NCBI GenBank assembly: GCA_015064665.1
Contig: SVRU01000034.1
Location: 1-27,731, forward strand
Source of the DNA: Oscillospiraceae bacterium
GTDB lineage: Bacteria > Bacillota_A > Clostridia > Oscillospirales > CAG-272
DNA: 27,731 bases
Direction: 5' to 3'
Shown in pieces: positions 7,656 through 14,489 of this stretch (positions are counted from its first letter, which is position 1; each line of letters begins with the position of its first letter). Below the pieces are notes generated by a model. The model was given only the letters and a program-made list of their open reading frames with translations. It made no database searches and was not told the origin of the DNA. The position numbers and the translations under genes were made by a program.

Positions 7656-8827
7656 TTGAAAATGACCTTTTCGGTAGTCTTAATGATTTCGTCGTAATGT
7701 AAAGAATAGTTTGCGTCTTTTGCGGTATAAGTGAACACGTATCCCTTGTAGGAAAGCACCCAACCGTCAATAATTACAACCTGATAAACCTTGTATGTCT
7801 CTCCGTTATATGTGAAGGAATATTCGTATGCGTTGGCAAGCACGGAGTTGCCGAATTCTACTGTTTTATAGTCTACCACGGGATTATCGTTTGCATCAAA
7901 TTCAAGCTCGCCGCTCTCTGAGCGCTTCTGCTCGTAGCTTAAATTTTCAACTATGCTGCCAAGGTCGCCGAATCTACGGAGCATATATGCGTTAACGTTC
8001 TCATTCGTACCGTTAGCCTCGGTCATGGTAATATTTGATCCGTCGTTGTGAGTCGCACTGACTATCGCACTCGAAAAATCTTTTTTGAAGCCTTCGGGAA
8101 CGTAGATTTCAAATCCCGAAAGCGCGGAATCGCTGATAAGCGTATATCCGTCCGCATCCTTTATAAGCTCTTCGGTCTCTTCTTCACCCTTCTTTTCAAC
8201 GAATCTGAAATTGTTTATTACGTCGTAAATTTTACCATTGTTTTCATCATCGCCGAGATAGTATTCATAATAGGTCTTGTCGCTTCCGTTTCTGTTTTTC
8301 ATCGAAGCCGTGTAGGTGAAAATATAGTATCTGTCACCCTCTTTGATGAAGATCTGCATAAAACCAAATTTAAAGGTTTCGTTTGCAGTGTAGTCAAAAT
8401 AATCGTAAGTATACGTATATTTCTTTGCCTTGTCGGCAAGCTCGCCCTCCTTACCGAATATTACGGTTTCACCGTCGGGATTTGAAACCGTGGGCTCGTT
8501 TGAAAATTCGCTTAAAGAATCCTTGAAATACGAGCCAAAAAAGTATTCCTCCGCATTCTCTTTCCCGTCGGGAAGAAAATCGCTCGGCATAACCTCGGTG
8601 AAGCTTACCGACGAGGTATCAACTCTTGAAGCGTATGCAGACTTGACGTTTCCGACGTTTGATACGGTCCATTCCTCAGGTGCGTAAAAATAGTAGCCGA
8701 GGGCTTCGCCCCCCGCAACGAGCTGCATTCCGTCCGGAGTCTTATCGTCTCCCGAACATGAGGAGAGTGCAAGAACCGATGAGAGAAGAATAGATATAAA
8801 GAGAAATAGGCTGACTGTTTTTTTCAT
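7652..8827 (-). CDS. Lipoprotein with two repeated PsbP-like domains, function unknown
   Basis: 391 residues. The N-terminus is a lipoprotein signal: basic MKK, a hydrophobic stretch to about residue 20, then the lipobox LSSC with Cys24 as the lipidated residue. The mature protein therefore sits on the outer face of the cytoplasmic membrane. The rest seems to be two similar halves (about 37-205 and 223-391). Each starts with a 'G-Y/F-x-I/F-Y-x-P-E' strand (GYYFYAPEEW, GFEIYVPEGF) and ends in a YTYTYD/YEYSFTY strand followed by a long 'YxxTYTA' strand. This resembles PsbP/DUF1795-like secreted domains. It lies 13 bases after murD and overlaps the cysteine desulfurase start. A cell-envelope role is plausible, but no function is recognised. 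Confidence 0.8.
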   Translation of the reverse strand: MKKTVSLFLFISILLSSVLALSSCSGDDKTPDGMQLVAGGEALGYYFYAPEEWTVSNVGNVKSAYASRVDTSSVSFTEVMPSDFLPDGKENAEEYFFGSYFKDSLSEFSNEPTVSNPDGETVIFGKEGELADKAKKYTYTYDYFDYTANETFKFGFMQIFIKEGDRYYIFTYTASMKNRNGSDKTYYEYYLGDDENNGKIYDVINNFRFVEKKGEEETEELIKDADGYTLISDSALSGFEIYVPEGFKKDFSSAIVSATHNDGSNITMTEANGTNENVNAYMLRRFGDLGSIVENLSYEQKRSESGELEFDANDNPVVDYKTVEFGNSVLANAYEYSFTYNGETYKVYQVVIIDGWVLSYKGYVFTYTAKDANYSLHYDEIIKTTEKVIFK

Positions 8828-8840
8828 TTTAAATATCCTT

Positions 8841-10205
8841 TTATTCGTTTGTAATATCCGTTATTGTTTTTTTAAATCTGTTTCCGCGCTCTTCAAAGCT
8901 TGAAAAAAGGTCGTAGCTTGTTGCCGCGGGGGAGAGAAGTACCGAATCGCCGCTTTTGGCTATCTTGTGCGCGTGGCGTATTGCCCCGTCAAAATCTTCG
9001 GTTTCGTGGAAGGGTATTTTTCCGTCGCCGAAGCGACAGTCCCTCTCCAAAAGCCGCTTGATTTCTCCTCGGCATTCGCCGGTCAGTAAAATATACTTGG
9101 TTTTTCTTGCGAGGGTTGGCAAAAGCTCGCCGAAATCAAGTCCCTTCGACCTGCCGCCGAGAATGAGAATCACTCTCTCTGAAAAGCTTTCGAGCGTCGC
9201 TGCGCATCTTTTCGGCGAGGAGTCTATCGATGAATCAAAATATCCGACCCCATCCGATTCCAAAACAAGCTCGCGTCTGTGCCGTAATCCTCCGAAGCTT
9301 TCTGCAAGCTCGGCTATATTCTCTTTTTTTGCAATACCGAGACTCATAGCCGTTGCCGCCATAAAATTCAGTATATTATGTTCGCCCTTAAGCTTGATTT
9401 TCCTCGCGTCAAGCATCGGCTCACCCGACACGGTTATAAATCCGTTCGATAGTGAAATATAGTGCTTCGCGCGAATCTCATCACGCATAGCCTTTTCGCA
9501 GCTGTTTTTAGAAAAAACAGCAAAAATATCAAAATCACCCGCCGCGATGCGCGTAGTTTTGCAGTCAAAATTTATGATGCGCTCCTCTGCGTTATAGAAA
9601 AGATTTCTCTTTGCCGATATATACTCGTCAAAGGATTTATGCCAGTTGAGGTGGTTTTCGGTGATGTTTGTAATCACTGCCCGCTTGACCTTCGGCTTCA
9701 TATACGAGAGCTGAAAGCTTGAAAGCTCGGCAGCGTGCGCCGTGCCGCCGGGGTCGTCAAGGTGCGGTGTCATAGCCTCGCCGATATTGCCCGATGCAAT
9801 AACCTGCTTGTATTTTCTTTTAAGCAATTGCGAGCTCAAATATGTAGTCGTGCTTTTTCCGTCAGAGCCTGTAACTGCGTATACGTCGGCATCCGTAAAG
9901 GAGAAGAAAAACTCCGCGTCGGAGGTTAAAACAACCCCTCTTGCCTCAGCGCGTATAAGCTCCGGTCTGTCCCGTCTTACAGACGGAGAAAGGAAGAGTA
10001 TATCCTCTTCAATACAGTCAAGGGCATTTTGACCGAGAAAAATCTTTCCGAATACAAAATCCGTTTTCCTGTAACCCGACTCGCATCTTAAAATATAATT
10101 CAGATTGCTATAATGTTTTCTTAGATATTCAAGAACTCCTATATTTGATTTACCGAGGCCGAGAAAGCCGACTGTTTTTATAAATCTACCGTCAAAAAAG
10201 AACAT
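8841..10205 (-). CDS. murD: UDP-N-acetylmuramoyl-L-alanine--D-glutamate ligase (MurD)
   Basis: 454 residues, the normal size. The N-terminal Rossmann-like UDP-binding domain (GFLGLGKSN, 13-21) is followed by the Mur-ligase ATP loop TGSDGKSTT (112-120), a central domain with ITNITENHLNWH, where MurD enzymes bind Mg and substrate, and the C-terminal ligase domain with ILGGRSKGLDF. It adds D-glutamate to UDP-MurNAc-L-Ala in the cytoplasm. The ATG at 10205 has AAGGAG 6 bases upstream. It is the first protein gene of a reverse-strand operon and lies downstream of rnpB on the same strand. No other mur or division genes are adjacent, which is unusual because murD commonly sits in the dcw cluster. 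Confidence 0.95.
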   Translation of the reverse strand: MFFFDGRFIKTVGFLGLGKSNIGVLEYLRKHYSNLNYILRCESGYRKTDFVFGKIFLGQNALDCIEEDILFLSPSVRRDRPELIRAEARGVVLTSDAEFFFSFTDADVYAVTGSDGKSTTTYLSSQLLKRKYKQVIASGNIGEAMTPHLDDPGGTAHAAELSSFQLSYMKPKVKRAVITNITENHLNWHKSFDEYISAKRNLFYNAEERIINFDCKTTRIAAGDFDIFAVFSKNSCEKAMRDEIRAKHYISLSNGFITVSGEPMLDARKIKLKGEHNILNFMAATAMSLGIAKKENIAELAESFGGLRHRRELVLESDGVGYFDSSIDSSPKRCAATLESFSERVILILGGRSKGLDFGELLPTLARKTKYILLTGECRGEIKRLLERDCRFGDGKIPFHETEDFDGAIRHAHKIAKSGDSVLLSPAATSYDLFSSFEERGNRFKKTITDITNE

Positions 10206-10217
10206 ATAACTCCTTAC

Positions 10218-10246
10218 ATTATACTTTTATTTTTGCTCTTTTGCAA
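10218..10246 (-). promoter_or_regulatory. Candidate murD promoter giving a very short leader
   Basis: Reverse-strand TTGCAA (10241-10246) and TATAAT (10218-10223) are 17 bases apart. The -10 ends only 12 bases before the murD ATG, so the transcript would start within the AAGGAG site (10210-10215). Confidence 0.45.
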
Positions 10247-10330
10247 TACAAATCGCGCAAAATTTACAAAAATAAAACAATAAAATATTTTGTCCCGTGA
10301 AATTATATGCAAATCCTTTGTAAAAAAGAA

Positions 10331-10370
10331 AAAAGAACGAAGAAATGCAGGAAATCTTCGCTCTTCTTTT
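10331..10370 (-). terminator. Intrinsic terminator of rnpB
   Basis: About 14 bases past the RNA 3' end, 10331-10343 pairs with 10355-10367 (13 bp, one G-T pair). On the reverse strand it is followed by a T-rich tract (10322-10334). Confidence 0.75.
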
Positions 10371-10383
10371 ATTTCAAATAAGT

Positions 10384-10748
10384 GACTGAACTTGTAAGCC
10401 GGGTTCTGTACGCCTTTCGGCGCAGCAATCATCTATCTTCACTGAGCGTTACCGCACAGTTCGAGCCGAAAGGCTCTGCCACCATGAAAACGGCGGGCAG
10501 CCGTCCGATAAAACGGAGATCAAGGTGTTGCTTCGGATAGGGTTTACAGCGAACCTATGTTACCATAAATTCGGGTGAGCTCTTACCTCGCCTTTCCATC
10601 CTTACCGCAGACGCGGCGGTTTATTTCTGTTGCACTTTCCCGTGGGTCACCCCAGGCGGACGTTATCCGTTATCCTGCCCTATGAAGCCCGGACTTTCCT
10701 CACGGTAATACCTTTCGGCAACATACCGCGCGATTGCCCCGTTCAGTC
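10384..10748 (-). ncRNA. rnpB: RNase P RNA component
   Basis: About 365 nt on the reverse strand. The 5' conserved block (GAGGAAAGUCCGGGC, complement of 10687-10701) and the 3' conserved block (ACAGAACCCGGCUUA, complement of 10395-10409) are both present and form the P4 core. The ends pair as helix P1: GACTGAAC at 10748-10741 with GTTCAGTC at 10391-10384. The ribozyme trims 5' leaders of tRNA precursors with RnpA, which is not in this window. A consensus promoter lies immediately upstream and a terminator downstream. The ends are set by P1 and could shift by a few bases. Confidence 0.95.
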
Positions 10749-10753
10749 GATTT

Positions 10754-10782
10754 ATTATATCAAATTGAAAGAGAAATGTCAA
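10754..10782 (-). promoter_or_regulatory. Perfect consensus promoter of rnpB
   Basis: On the reverse strand TTGACA (10777-10782) and TATAAT (10754-10759) are separated by exactly 17 bases. The predicted start, 6-7 bases beyond the -10, coincides with the first base of helix P1 of the RNA. Confidence 0.88.
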
Positions 10783-10868
10783 GATAAAGAAAAATAACTA
10801 AAAAGCATTAACAAAGCATAGAAATTTTGAAAATATATTACAAATTTGATAAAAATTACACAATCCTC

Positions 10869-10897
10869 TTGCATATTAAAGAGATTTATGCTAAAAT
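10869..10897 (+). promoter_or_regulatory. Candidate gapA promoter
   Basis: TTGCAT (10869-10874), a 17-base spacer and TAAAAT (10892-10897) give a leader of about 70 nt to the gapA ATG at 10975. It is back to back with the rnpB promoter; the 225-bp gap between them holds no other gene. Confidence 0.65.
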
Positions 10898-10974
10898 ATA
10901 AGATGGTGACGAAGGGATTCGTCTAAAAATTAGCGTTTAATAAAAAATAAATTATATTTTGGAGGATTTTCAAA

Positions 10975-11997
10975 ATGGCAAATGTAAAGGTTGCTATCAA
11001 CGGCTTTGGCCGTATCGGACGTCTTGCATTCAGACAGATGTTCGGAGCAGAGGGATACGAGATCGTAGCTATCAACGACCTCACTAAAGCATCTATGCTC
11101 GCTCACCTTCTTAAGTACGATACCGCTCAGGGTCGTTACGACGGACACACCGTAGAGGCAGATGATGAGGCTAACACCATCACTGTTGACGGTAAGGTTC
11201 TTAAGATTTACGCTGAAAAGAACGCTGCTGACTGCCCTTGGGGCGAGCTTGGTGTTGACGTAGTTCTCGAGTGCACAGGTTTCTACTGCTCAACCGAGAA
11301 GTCTATGGCTCACATCAACGCAGGCGCAAAGAAGGTTGTTATTTCCGCTCCCGCAGGCAACGACCTCAAGACTATCGTTTTCAACGTAAACAACGAAACT
11401 CTTACTGCAGATGATAAGATCATCTCCGCAGCATCCTGCACAACCAACTGCCTTGCACCTATGGCAAAGGCTCTTAACGATTACGCTCCTATCCAGTCCG
11501 GTATCATGACCACCGTTCACGCTTACACCGGTGACCAGATGATTCTTGACGGTCCTCACAGAAAGGGTGACCTCCGCCGTGCACGCGCAGGCGCACAGAA
11601 CATCGTTCCTAACTCTACCGGCGCTGCAAAGGCAATCGGTCTTGTTATTCCCGAGCTCAACGGCAAGCTCATCGGCTCTGCTCAGAGAGTTCCCACCTGC
11701 ACCGGTTCTACTACTATCCTCGTAGCAGTTGTTAAGGGTAAGGACATCACCAAGGACGGCATCAACGCTGCAATGAAGGCTGCTTCCAACGAGTCCTTCG
11801 GTTACAACACCGATGAAATCGTTTCTTCCGACGTTATCGGTATGAGATACGGCTCACTCTTCGATGCAACTCAGACCATGGTTGCAAAGATTGACGACGA
11901 TACTTATCAGGTTCAGGTTGTTTCTTGGTACGACAACGAGAACTCCTACACCTCTCAGATGGTAAGAACGATTAAGTATTTCGCAGAGCTTGCTTAA
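10975..11997 (+). CDS. gapA: Type I glyceraldehyde-3-phosphate dehydrogenase
   Basis: 340 residues. NAD-binding NGFGRIG (9-15), the catalytic [12 protein letters not shown] with Cys155, His182 in [10 protein letters not shown], the phosphate-binding region [20 protein letters not shown] and WYDNENSY near the C-terminus are all present. It oxidises glyceraldehyde-3-phosphate to 1,3-bisphosphoglycerate in glycolysis. The gene has a strong GGAGG site (ttggaggattttcaaa) and strongly biased codons (Lys AAG, Asn AAC, Gly GGC/GGT), unlike its neighbours, as expected for very high expression. It is monocistronic: pgk or tpi do not follow. Confidence 0.97.
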   Translation: MANVKVAINGFGRIGRLAFRQMFGAEGYEIVAINDLTKASMLAHLLKYDTAQGRYDGHTVEADDEANTITVDGKVLKIYAEKNAADCPWGELGVDVVLECTGFYCSTEKSMAHINAGAKKVVISAPAGNDLKTIVFNVNNETLTADDKIISAASCTTNCLAPMAKALNDYAPIQSGIMTTVHAYTGDQMILDGPHRKGDLRRARAGAQNIVPNSTGAAKAIGLVIPELNGKLIGSAQRVPTCTGSTTILVAVVKGKDITKDGINAAMKAASNESFGYNTDEIVSSDVIGMRYGSLFDATQTMVAKIDDDTYQVQVVSWYDNENSYTSQMVRTIKYFAELA

Positions 11998-12027
11998 TCT
12001 CGCTTACGTTAATTTTTGAATAACCGA

Positions 12028-12066
12028 AGAGGCTAGCTCAGGTTTTTTTAACTTGAGCTAGCCTCT
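12028..12066 (+). terminator. Strong hairpin after gapA, with the T run in its loop
   Basis: A perfect 13-bp stem (12028-12040 with 12054-12066) starts 30 bases after the gapA stop. The seven Ts lie in the loop and not after the stem, so it is not a textbook terminator. It may protect the 3' end of the mRNA or pause the polymerase. Confidence 0.55.
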
Positions 12067-12457
12067 CACTTATTAAGGGGATAGGGGGATTTGGAGCGAA
12101 AATCTTCGTTCTTCGCTCCAAAGGCGTATAAGCATACGTCGCGAGGGCGAAAACGGAGATAGAAAATGACCCGAGTTTAATGGAGAAATTCATAGAATTT
12201 CAACCTTATACAGTAATTTCTTAGCTCATTAATTAATTTTTGAGCTTTTTATTTATTTTTCGGTCATTTTTGTTTGCGCCCAAATGCGCCAGCCCCTTTC
12301 TATCGCCGTTTCCTCGCTCGTCGGCTCGTACGCCGTCGCTTGTCGGCCGACGATTTCTTCTAAAAATTAGCGCAACCGAAAGATTTGTTTAATCGAAAGG
12401 CTTTGTGTAAATCAGAATTCTATTTGAAAACCAAGCTCTAATATATTTATGACGGTA
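12067..12457. repeat. Gene-free stretch with stacked hairpins and nested inverted repeats
   Basis: No convincing coding sequence is seen between gapA (11997) and 12592. The stretch holds: an 11-bp perfect hairpin (12090-12100 with 12112-12122); CGTAT/ATACG (12126-12139); a 7-bp hairpin GAAATTC-ATA-GAATTTC (12185-12201); AGCTCA/TGAGCT (12223-12246); and an 8-bp hairpin TCGTCGGC/GCCGACGA (12318-12353). Two long-range inverted pairs enclose the middle: 12151-12165 with 12297-12311 (15 bp, one mismatch) and 12164-12172 with 12262-12270 (9 bp, perfect). The sequence TCTAAAAATTAGCG at 12359 also occurs at 10922 upstream of gapA. It could be a decayed palindromic repeat/MITE or a structured RNA. Confidence 0.5.
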
Positions 12458-12486
12458 TTGAACTGTTGACAAAAATGTGATATAAT
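12458..12486 (+). promoter_or_regulatory. Promoter of the small membrane protein gene at 12592
   Basis: TTGAAC (12458-12463), a 17-base spacer and TATAAT (12481-12486) with an upstream TG (extended -10). It predicts a leader of about 100 nt. That leader contains an AT-rich imperfect hairpin (12526-12534 with 12554-12562). Confidence 0.7.
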
Positions 12487-12591
12487 AAAGGTGAAGAGTC
12501 CAGATATGATGCACGTGGAGCGTTAAAAATTATGGCGTTTTTGATTGTAAAAACATAATTTTCTAATCAAAAAATCCGCAGGAGAGAATAG

Positions 12592-13104
12592 ATGAAAAAA
12601 GTAATAATCGCGGTATTGATTGCTGTTTTTATATCGCCGATACTAGTATTTTGTTTGCTTTTGATTGGACGCTTAAATTTTTTTATAGACATAGATTATC
12701 GTTCGCCCGATAACTATTCGGGGTACACCTGGTCTAATTATGATGAAACTATTGTTTTTAAAGTAGAAGAAGAAAAAAACCGTTTTAGGGGTACGGATTT
12801 AAACGTGAAAGGTACTCCTGTAGCAGTCTCACCTTTGTACGCAAATATGTTCGGCACAATGAAATTCGAAAATAATCAATATGACTTTTTCTTTGATTTG
12901 AGGATGTATGACGGGGCAATTATTTCAGAAGAATTGCCTGAGGTATCTGAGGAAGGAAAATTTTCTGAAACATACGAAGAATATATGCTTGTTTCGTTTA
13001 GCGTTGATTACATAAGCAAAAAGCACTTTGTTGCAAAAGTTACCTCAAGTAAAATACCCGAAATAGAGGTTGGAGAAAAAATTCATTTTTATCAGACTGA
13101 CTGA
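12592..13104 (+). CDS. Small membrane-anchored protein of unknown function
   Basis: 170 residues, family not recognised. The N-terminus is basic (MKK) and followed by one long hydrophobic helix (about 4-26), an uncleaved anchor or signal peptide without a clear lipobox, although Cys21 lies inside the helix. The remaining 140 residues are polar and acidic with regular beta-strand-like spacing (for example YDETIVFKVEEE, KFENNQYDFFFDLRMYDG, MLVSFSVDYISKKHF), suggesting one extracytoplasmic beta-rich domain. The ATG follows AGGAGA. Base composition is more AT-rich than the neighbouring housekeeping genes. It has its own promoter and a long leader, and lies beside the TIR/RyR operon, but is convergent to it, so there is no operon link. 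Confidence 0.7.
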   Translation: MKKVIIAVLIAVFISPILVFCLLLIGRLNFFIDIDYRSPDNYSGYTWSNYDETIVFKVEEEKNRFRGTDLNVKGTPVAVSPLYANMFGTMKFENNQYDFFFDLRMYDGAIISEELPEVSEEGKFSETYEEYMLVSFSVDYISKKHFVAKVTSSKIPEIEVGEKIHFYQTD

Positions 13105-13128
13105 TAATTAAGAAAAGACAGTGGGTAG

Positions 13129-13193
13129 AAAGGAGGCAAAATGACAACTTTAATTTATAAAAAACCAATATTAGTTATATTTTTGCCTCCTTT
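13129..13193 (+). repeat. Inverted repeat able to hide the ribosome site of the 47-aa ORF
   Basis: AAAGGAGGCAAAA (13129-13141) is a perfect 13-bp inverted match to 13181-13193. The left arm is the Shine-Dalgarno site and the first base of the ATG; the right arm is codons 14-18 of the ORF that starts there. Confidence 0.7.
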
Positions 13194-13284
13194 TGACCTC
13201 GGTCAGCTTTTGCGTGAGGATAATGGATTTCGAGGCGAAACCTGCGTTTATACTTATCGCAGGGAACGACAGAAAAAGATTTAA
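13141..13284 (+). CDS. Possible 47-residue small protein
   Basis: An open frame of 47 codons plus TAA begins at an ATG preceded by a perfect AAAGGAGG, with only 4 bases between (short but usable). The product starts MTTLIYKKPILVIFLPPFD (one short hydrophobic segment, about 9-17) and ends in a basic tail (YTYRRERQKKI). I cannot assign a family. It follows the membrane protein gene by 36 bases and ends just before a strong terminator, so it could be the last gene of that transcript. Its ribosome site lies in a 13-bp inverted repeat with its own codons. The case for translation is the ribosome site; the case against is short length and possible origin as a repeat element. Confidence 0.4.
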   Translation: MTTLIYKKPILVIFLPPFDLGQLLREDNGFRGETCVYTYRRERQKKI

Positions 13285-13292
13285 TTTTAAAA

Positions 13293-13329
13293 CCCCGAGC
13301 TTAAAATTTAAGCTCGGGGCTGTCTTTTT
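13293..13329. terminator. Bidirectional terminator between the small ORF and the TIR operon
   Basis: CCCCGAGCTTA pairs with its complement within 13293-13319 (about 11 bp, small loop). It is followed on the + strand by a T run (13325-13329) and on the - strand by TTTTAAAATT. It closes both the + transcript from 12.5 kb and the TIR operon ending at 13333. Confidence 0.8.
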
Positions 13330-13332
13330 AGA

Positions 13333-14475
13333 TTATTTTTTCCTTGCTGCGTGTGGGCAGAGGAAATTGTTTTCGAACTGATGAACGAGTCTGAAAAGGC
13401 CTTGGCTTTTTCTTGAGGGCAGGGAAAGATAGATTCTTCCGCCGACCATGCAAGCGGGGCCTGAGGGATTCATTCCCGCTTTCGTTAAAATGTTCATAAG
13501 CACGTCGTAGGATCTGTTATCCGGAACGTCGATTATAAATTTGAATTCCGTTCCATAATAGCGGTGGAGCGGCATGTTGAAAACTACGCTTCCAACCTTT
13601 GCGGCAACGCCGCGCCTGTCGCATTCGCCGCGTCTTATAAGCTTTCCGTTGTATAAAACGTGGTTAAGAAGAACGCATTCCTTGTTTTCTTCGCCGAGTT
13701 TCCTCGTCGGATGGAGCGCGCAGTGCTTGCCGCTGACGGGGCATACTCCGTTTTCGATATCTGCGCCCATTTTGACAAAGCAATGCTCGCCGTCGCCGTG
13801 ACCGTCGTAGAACATGCCGAAGTTCGGAACGAGCGTTCCTATCTTGCACTCCGCAAAATCTGCGTAATATTCGTCGAAAATGTCGCTCTCAAGCGTAGCA
13901 ATTACCGTTTCGACTCTTTCGTTCATTCGCTGAGTGAAGGTTTCGGAATTCAAAAACGCATTTTCCTCGCAGAACATTTCGGTATACGCTGAGGTTTTTT
14001 CAAGCGTTTCAATAAGTGATTCCATATCGTTGTGCGCCGGGAGACACTTTTCAAAGTGAAGGTTTATAAAATCTCTATATTTTTTATTCTTGGGAGAAAG
14101 AATATTTTTGGGGTCCCAAAGATAAACAGGTATTCCTCTGCCCGCGAGAATTCCCATTTCGTAGTTTACCCAGTTTGATTTGATTGAGTTTTCCGTGATG
14201 ATTATTACTGCAGCGTAGCAATTAAGCATGCTTTCGATTTTCATCTGATAGTTTTCACCGCCCGAAAGAAAATCTCGGTCGCAAAGAGGGTAAAGCTCTG
14301 CTTTAAGCATTGCATCTCTGAGCGGGTACAGATATTTGTCGTTATCCTTGCTGGAGTGGGAAATAAATATGCCGTAATACTTTTTCTCGTTTTCTTCAAG
14401 AGCTCGCGTGTGAAAGTCAAACGCACCGCTTTCCTTCTCCGTAAGGTCAATTTTTGATTTAATAATGTCTGACAC
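13333..14475 (-). CDS. TIR-domain protein with intact catalytic Glu and a Cys/His-rich C-terminal domain
   Basis: 380 residues. The TIR domain spans about 32-165: the strand/box YYGIFISHSSKD (33-44), the loop CDRDFLSGG, the helix-strand AAVIIITENSIKSNW (88-102), and Glu106 in WVNYEMG, at the position of the NADase catalytic glutamate. Residues 200-380 form a second domain with many Cys and His (Cys232, Cys245, His251, Cys252, His255, Cys267, Cys285), possibly zinc-binding, not recognised. The start is GTG at 14475, chosen because AAAGGAG lies 9 bases upstream. TIR domains in bacterial defence cleave NAD, making cADPR-type signals or depleting NAD; that activity here is inferred. It is the last gene of a three-gene operon, 14 bases after the TIR-like gene. 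Confidence 0.85.
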   Translation of the reverse strand: MSDIIKSKIDLTEKESGAFDFHTRALEENEKKYYGIFISHSSKDNDKYLYPLRDAMLKAELYPLCDRDFLSGGENYQMKIESMLNCYAAVIIITENSIKSNWVNYEMGILAGRGIPVYLWDPKNILSPKNKKYRDFINLHFEKCLPAHNDMESLIETLEKTSAYTEMFCEENAFLNSETFTQRMNERVETVIATLESDIFDEYYADFAECKIGTLVPNFGMFYDGHGDGEHCFVKMGADIENGVCPVSGKHCALHPTRKLGEENKECVLLNHVLYNGKLIRRGECDRRGVAAKVGSVVFNMPLHRYYGTEFKFIIDVPDNRSYDVLMNILTKAGMNPSGPACMVGGRIYLSLPSRKSQGLFRLVHQFENNFLCPHAARKK

Positions 14476-14489
14476 CTTGTTATCTCCTT

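Noticed and set aside
8048..8485. 145-codon + strand ORF inside the lipoprotein gene
   Set aside because: Antisense shadow of a gene with a clear lipobox and operon overlap; no ribosome site.
10214..10432. 72-codon reverse-strand ORF
   Set aside because: It covers the 3' end of the RNase P RNA, its terminator and the murD promoter; its coding appearance is chance.
12465..12486. TTGACA directly before TATAAT as a promoter
   Set aside because: The spacing is only 9-10 bases. The usable -35 for this -10 is TTGAAC at 12458.
13193..13381. 62-codon ORF running into the TIR gene end
   Set aside because: It has no ribosome site, crosses a strong terminator and overlaps the end of the TIR coding region on the other strand.
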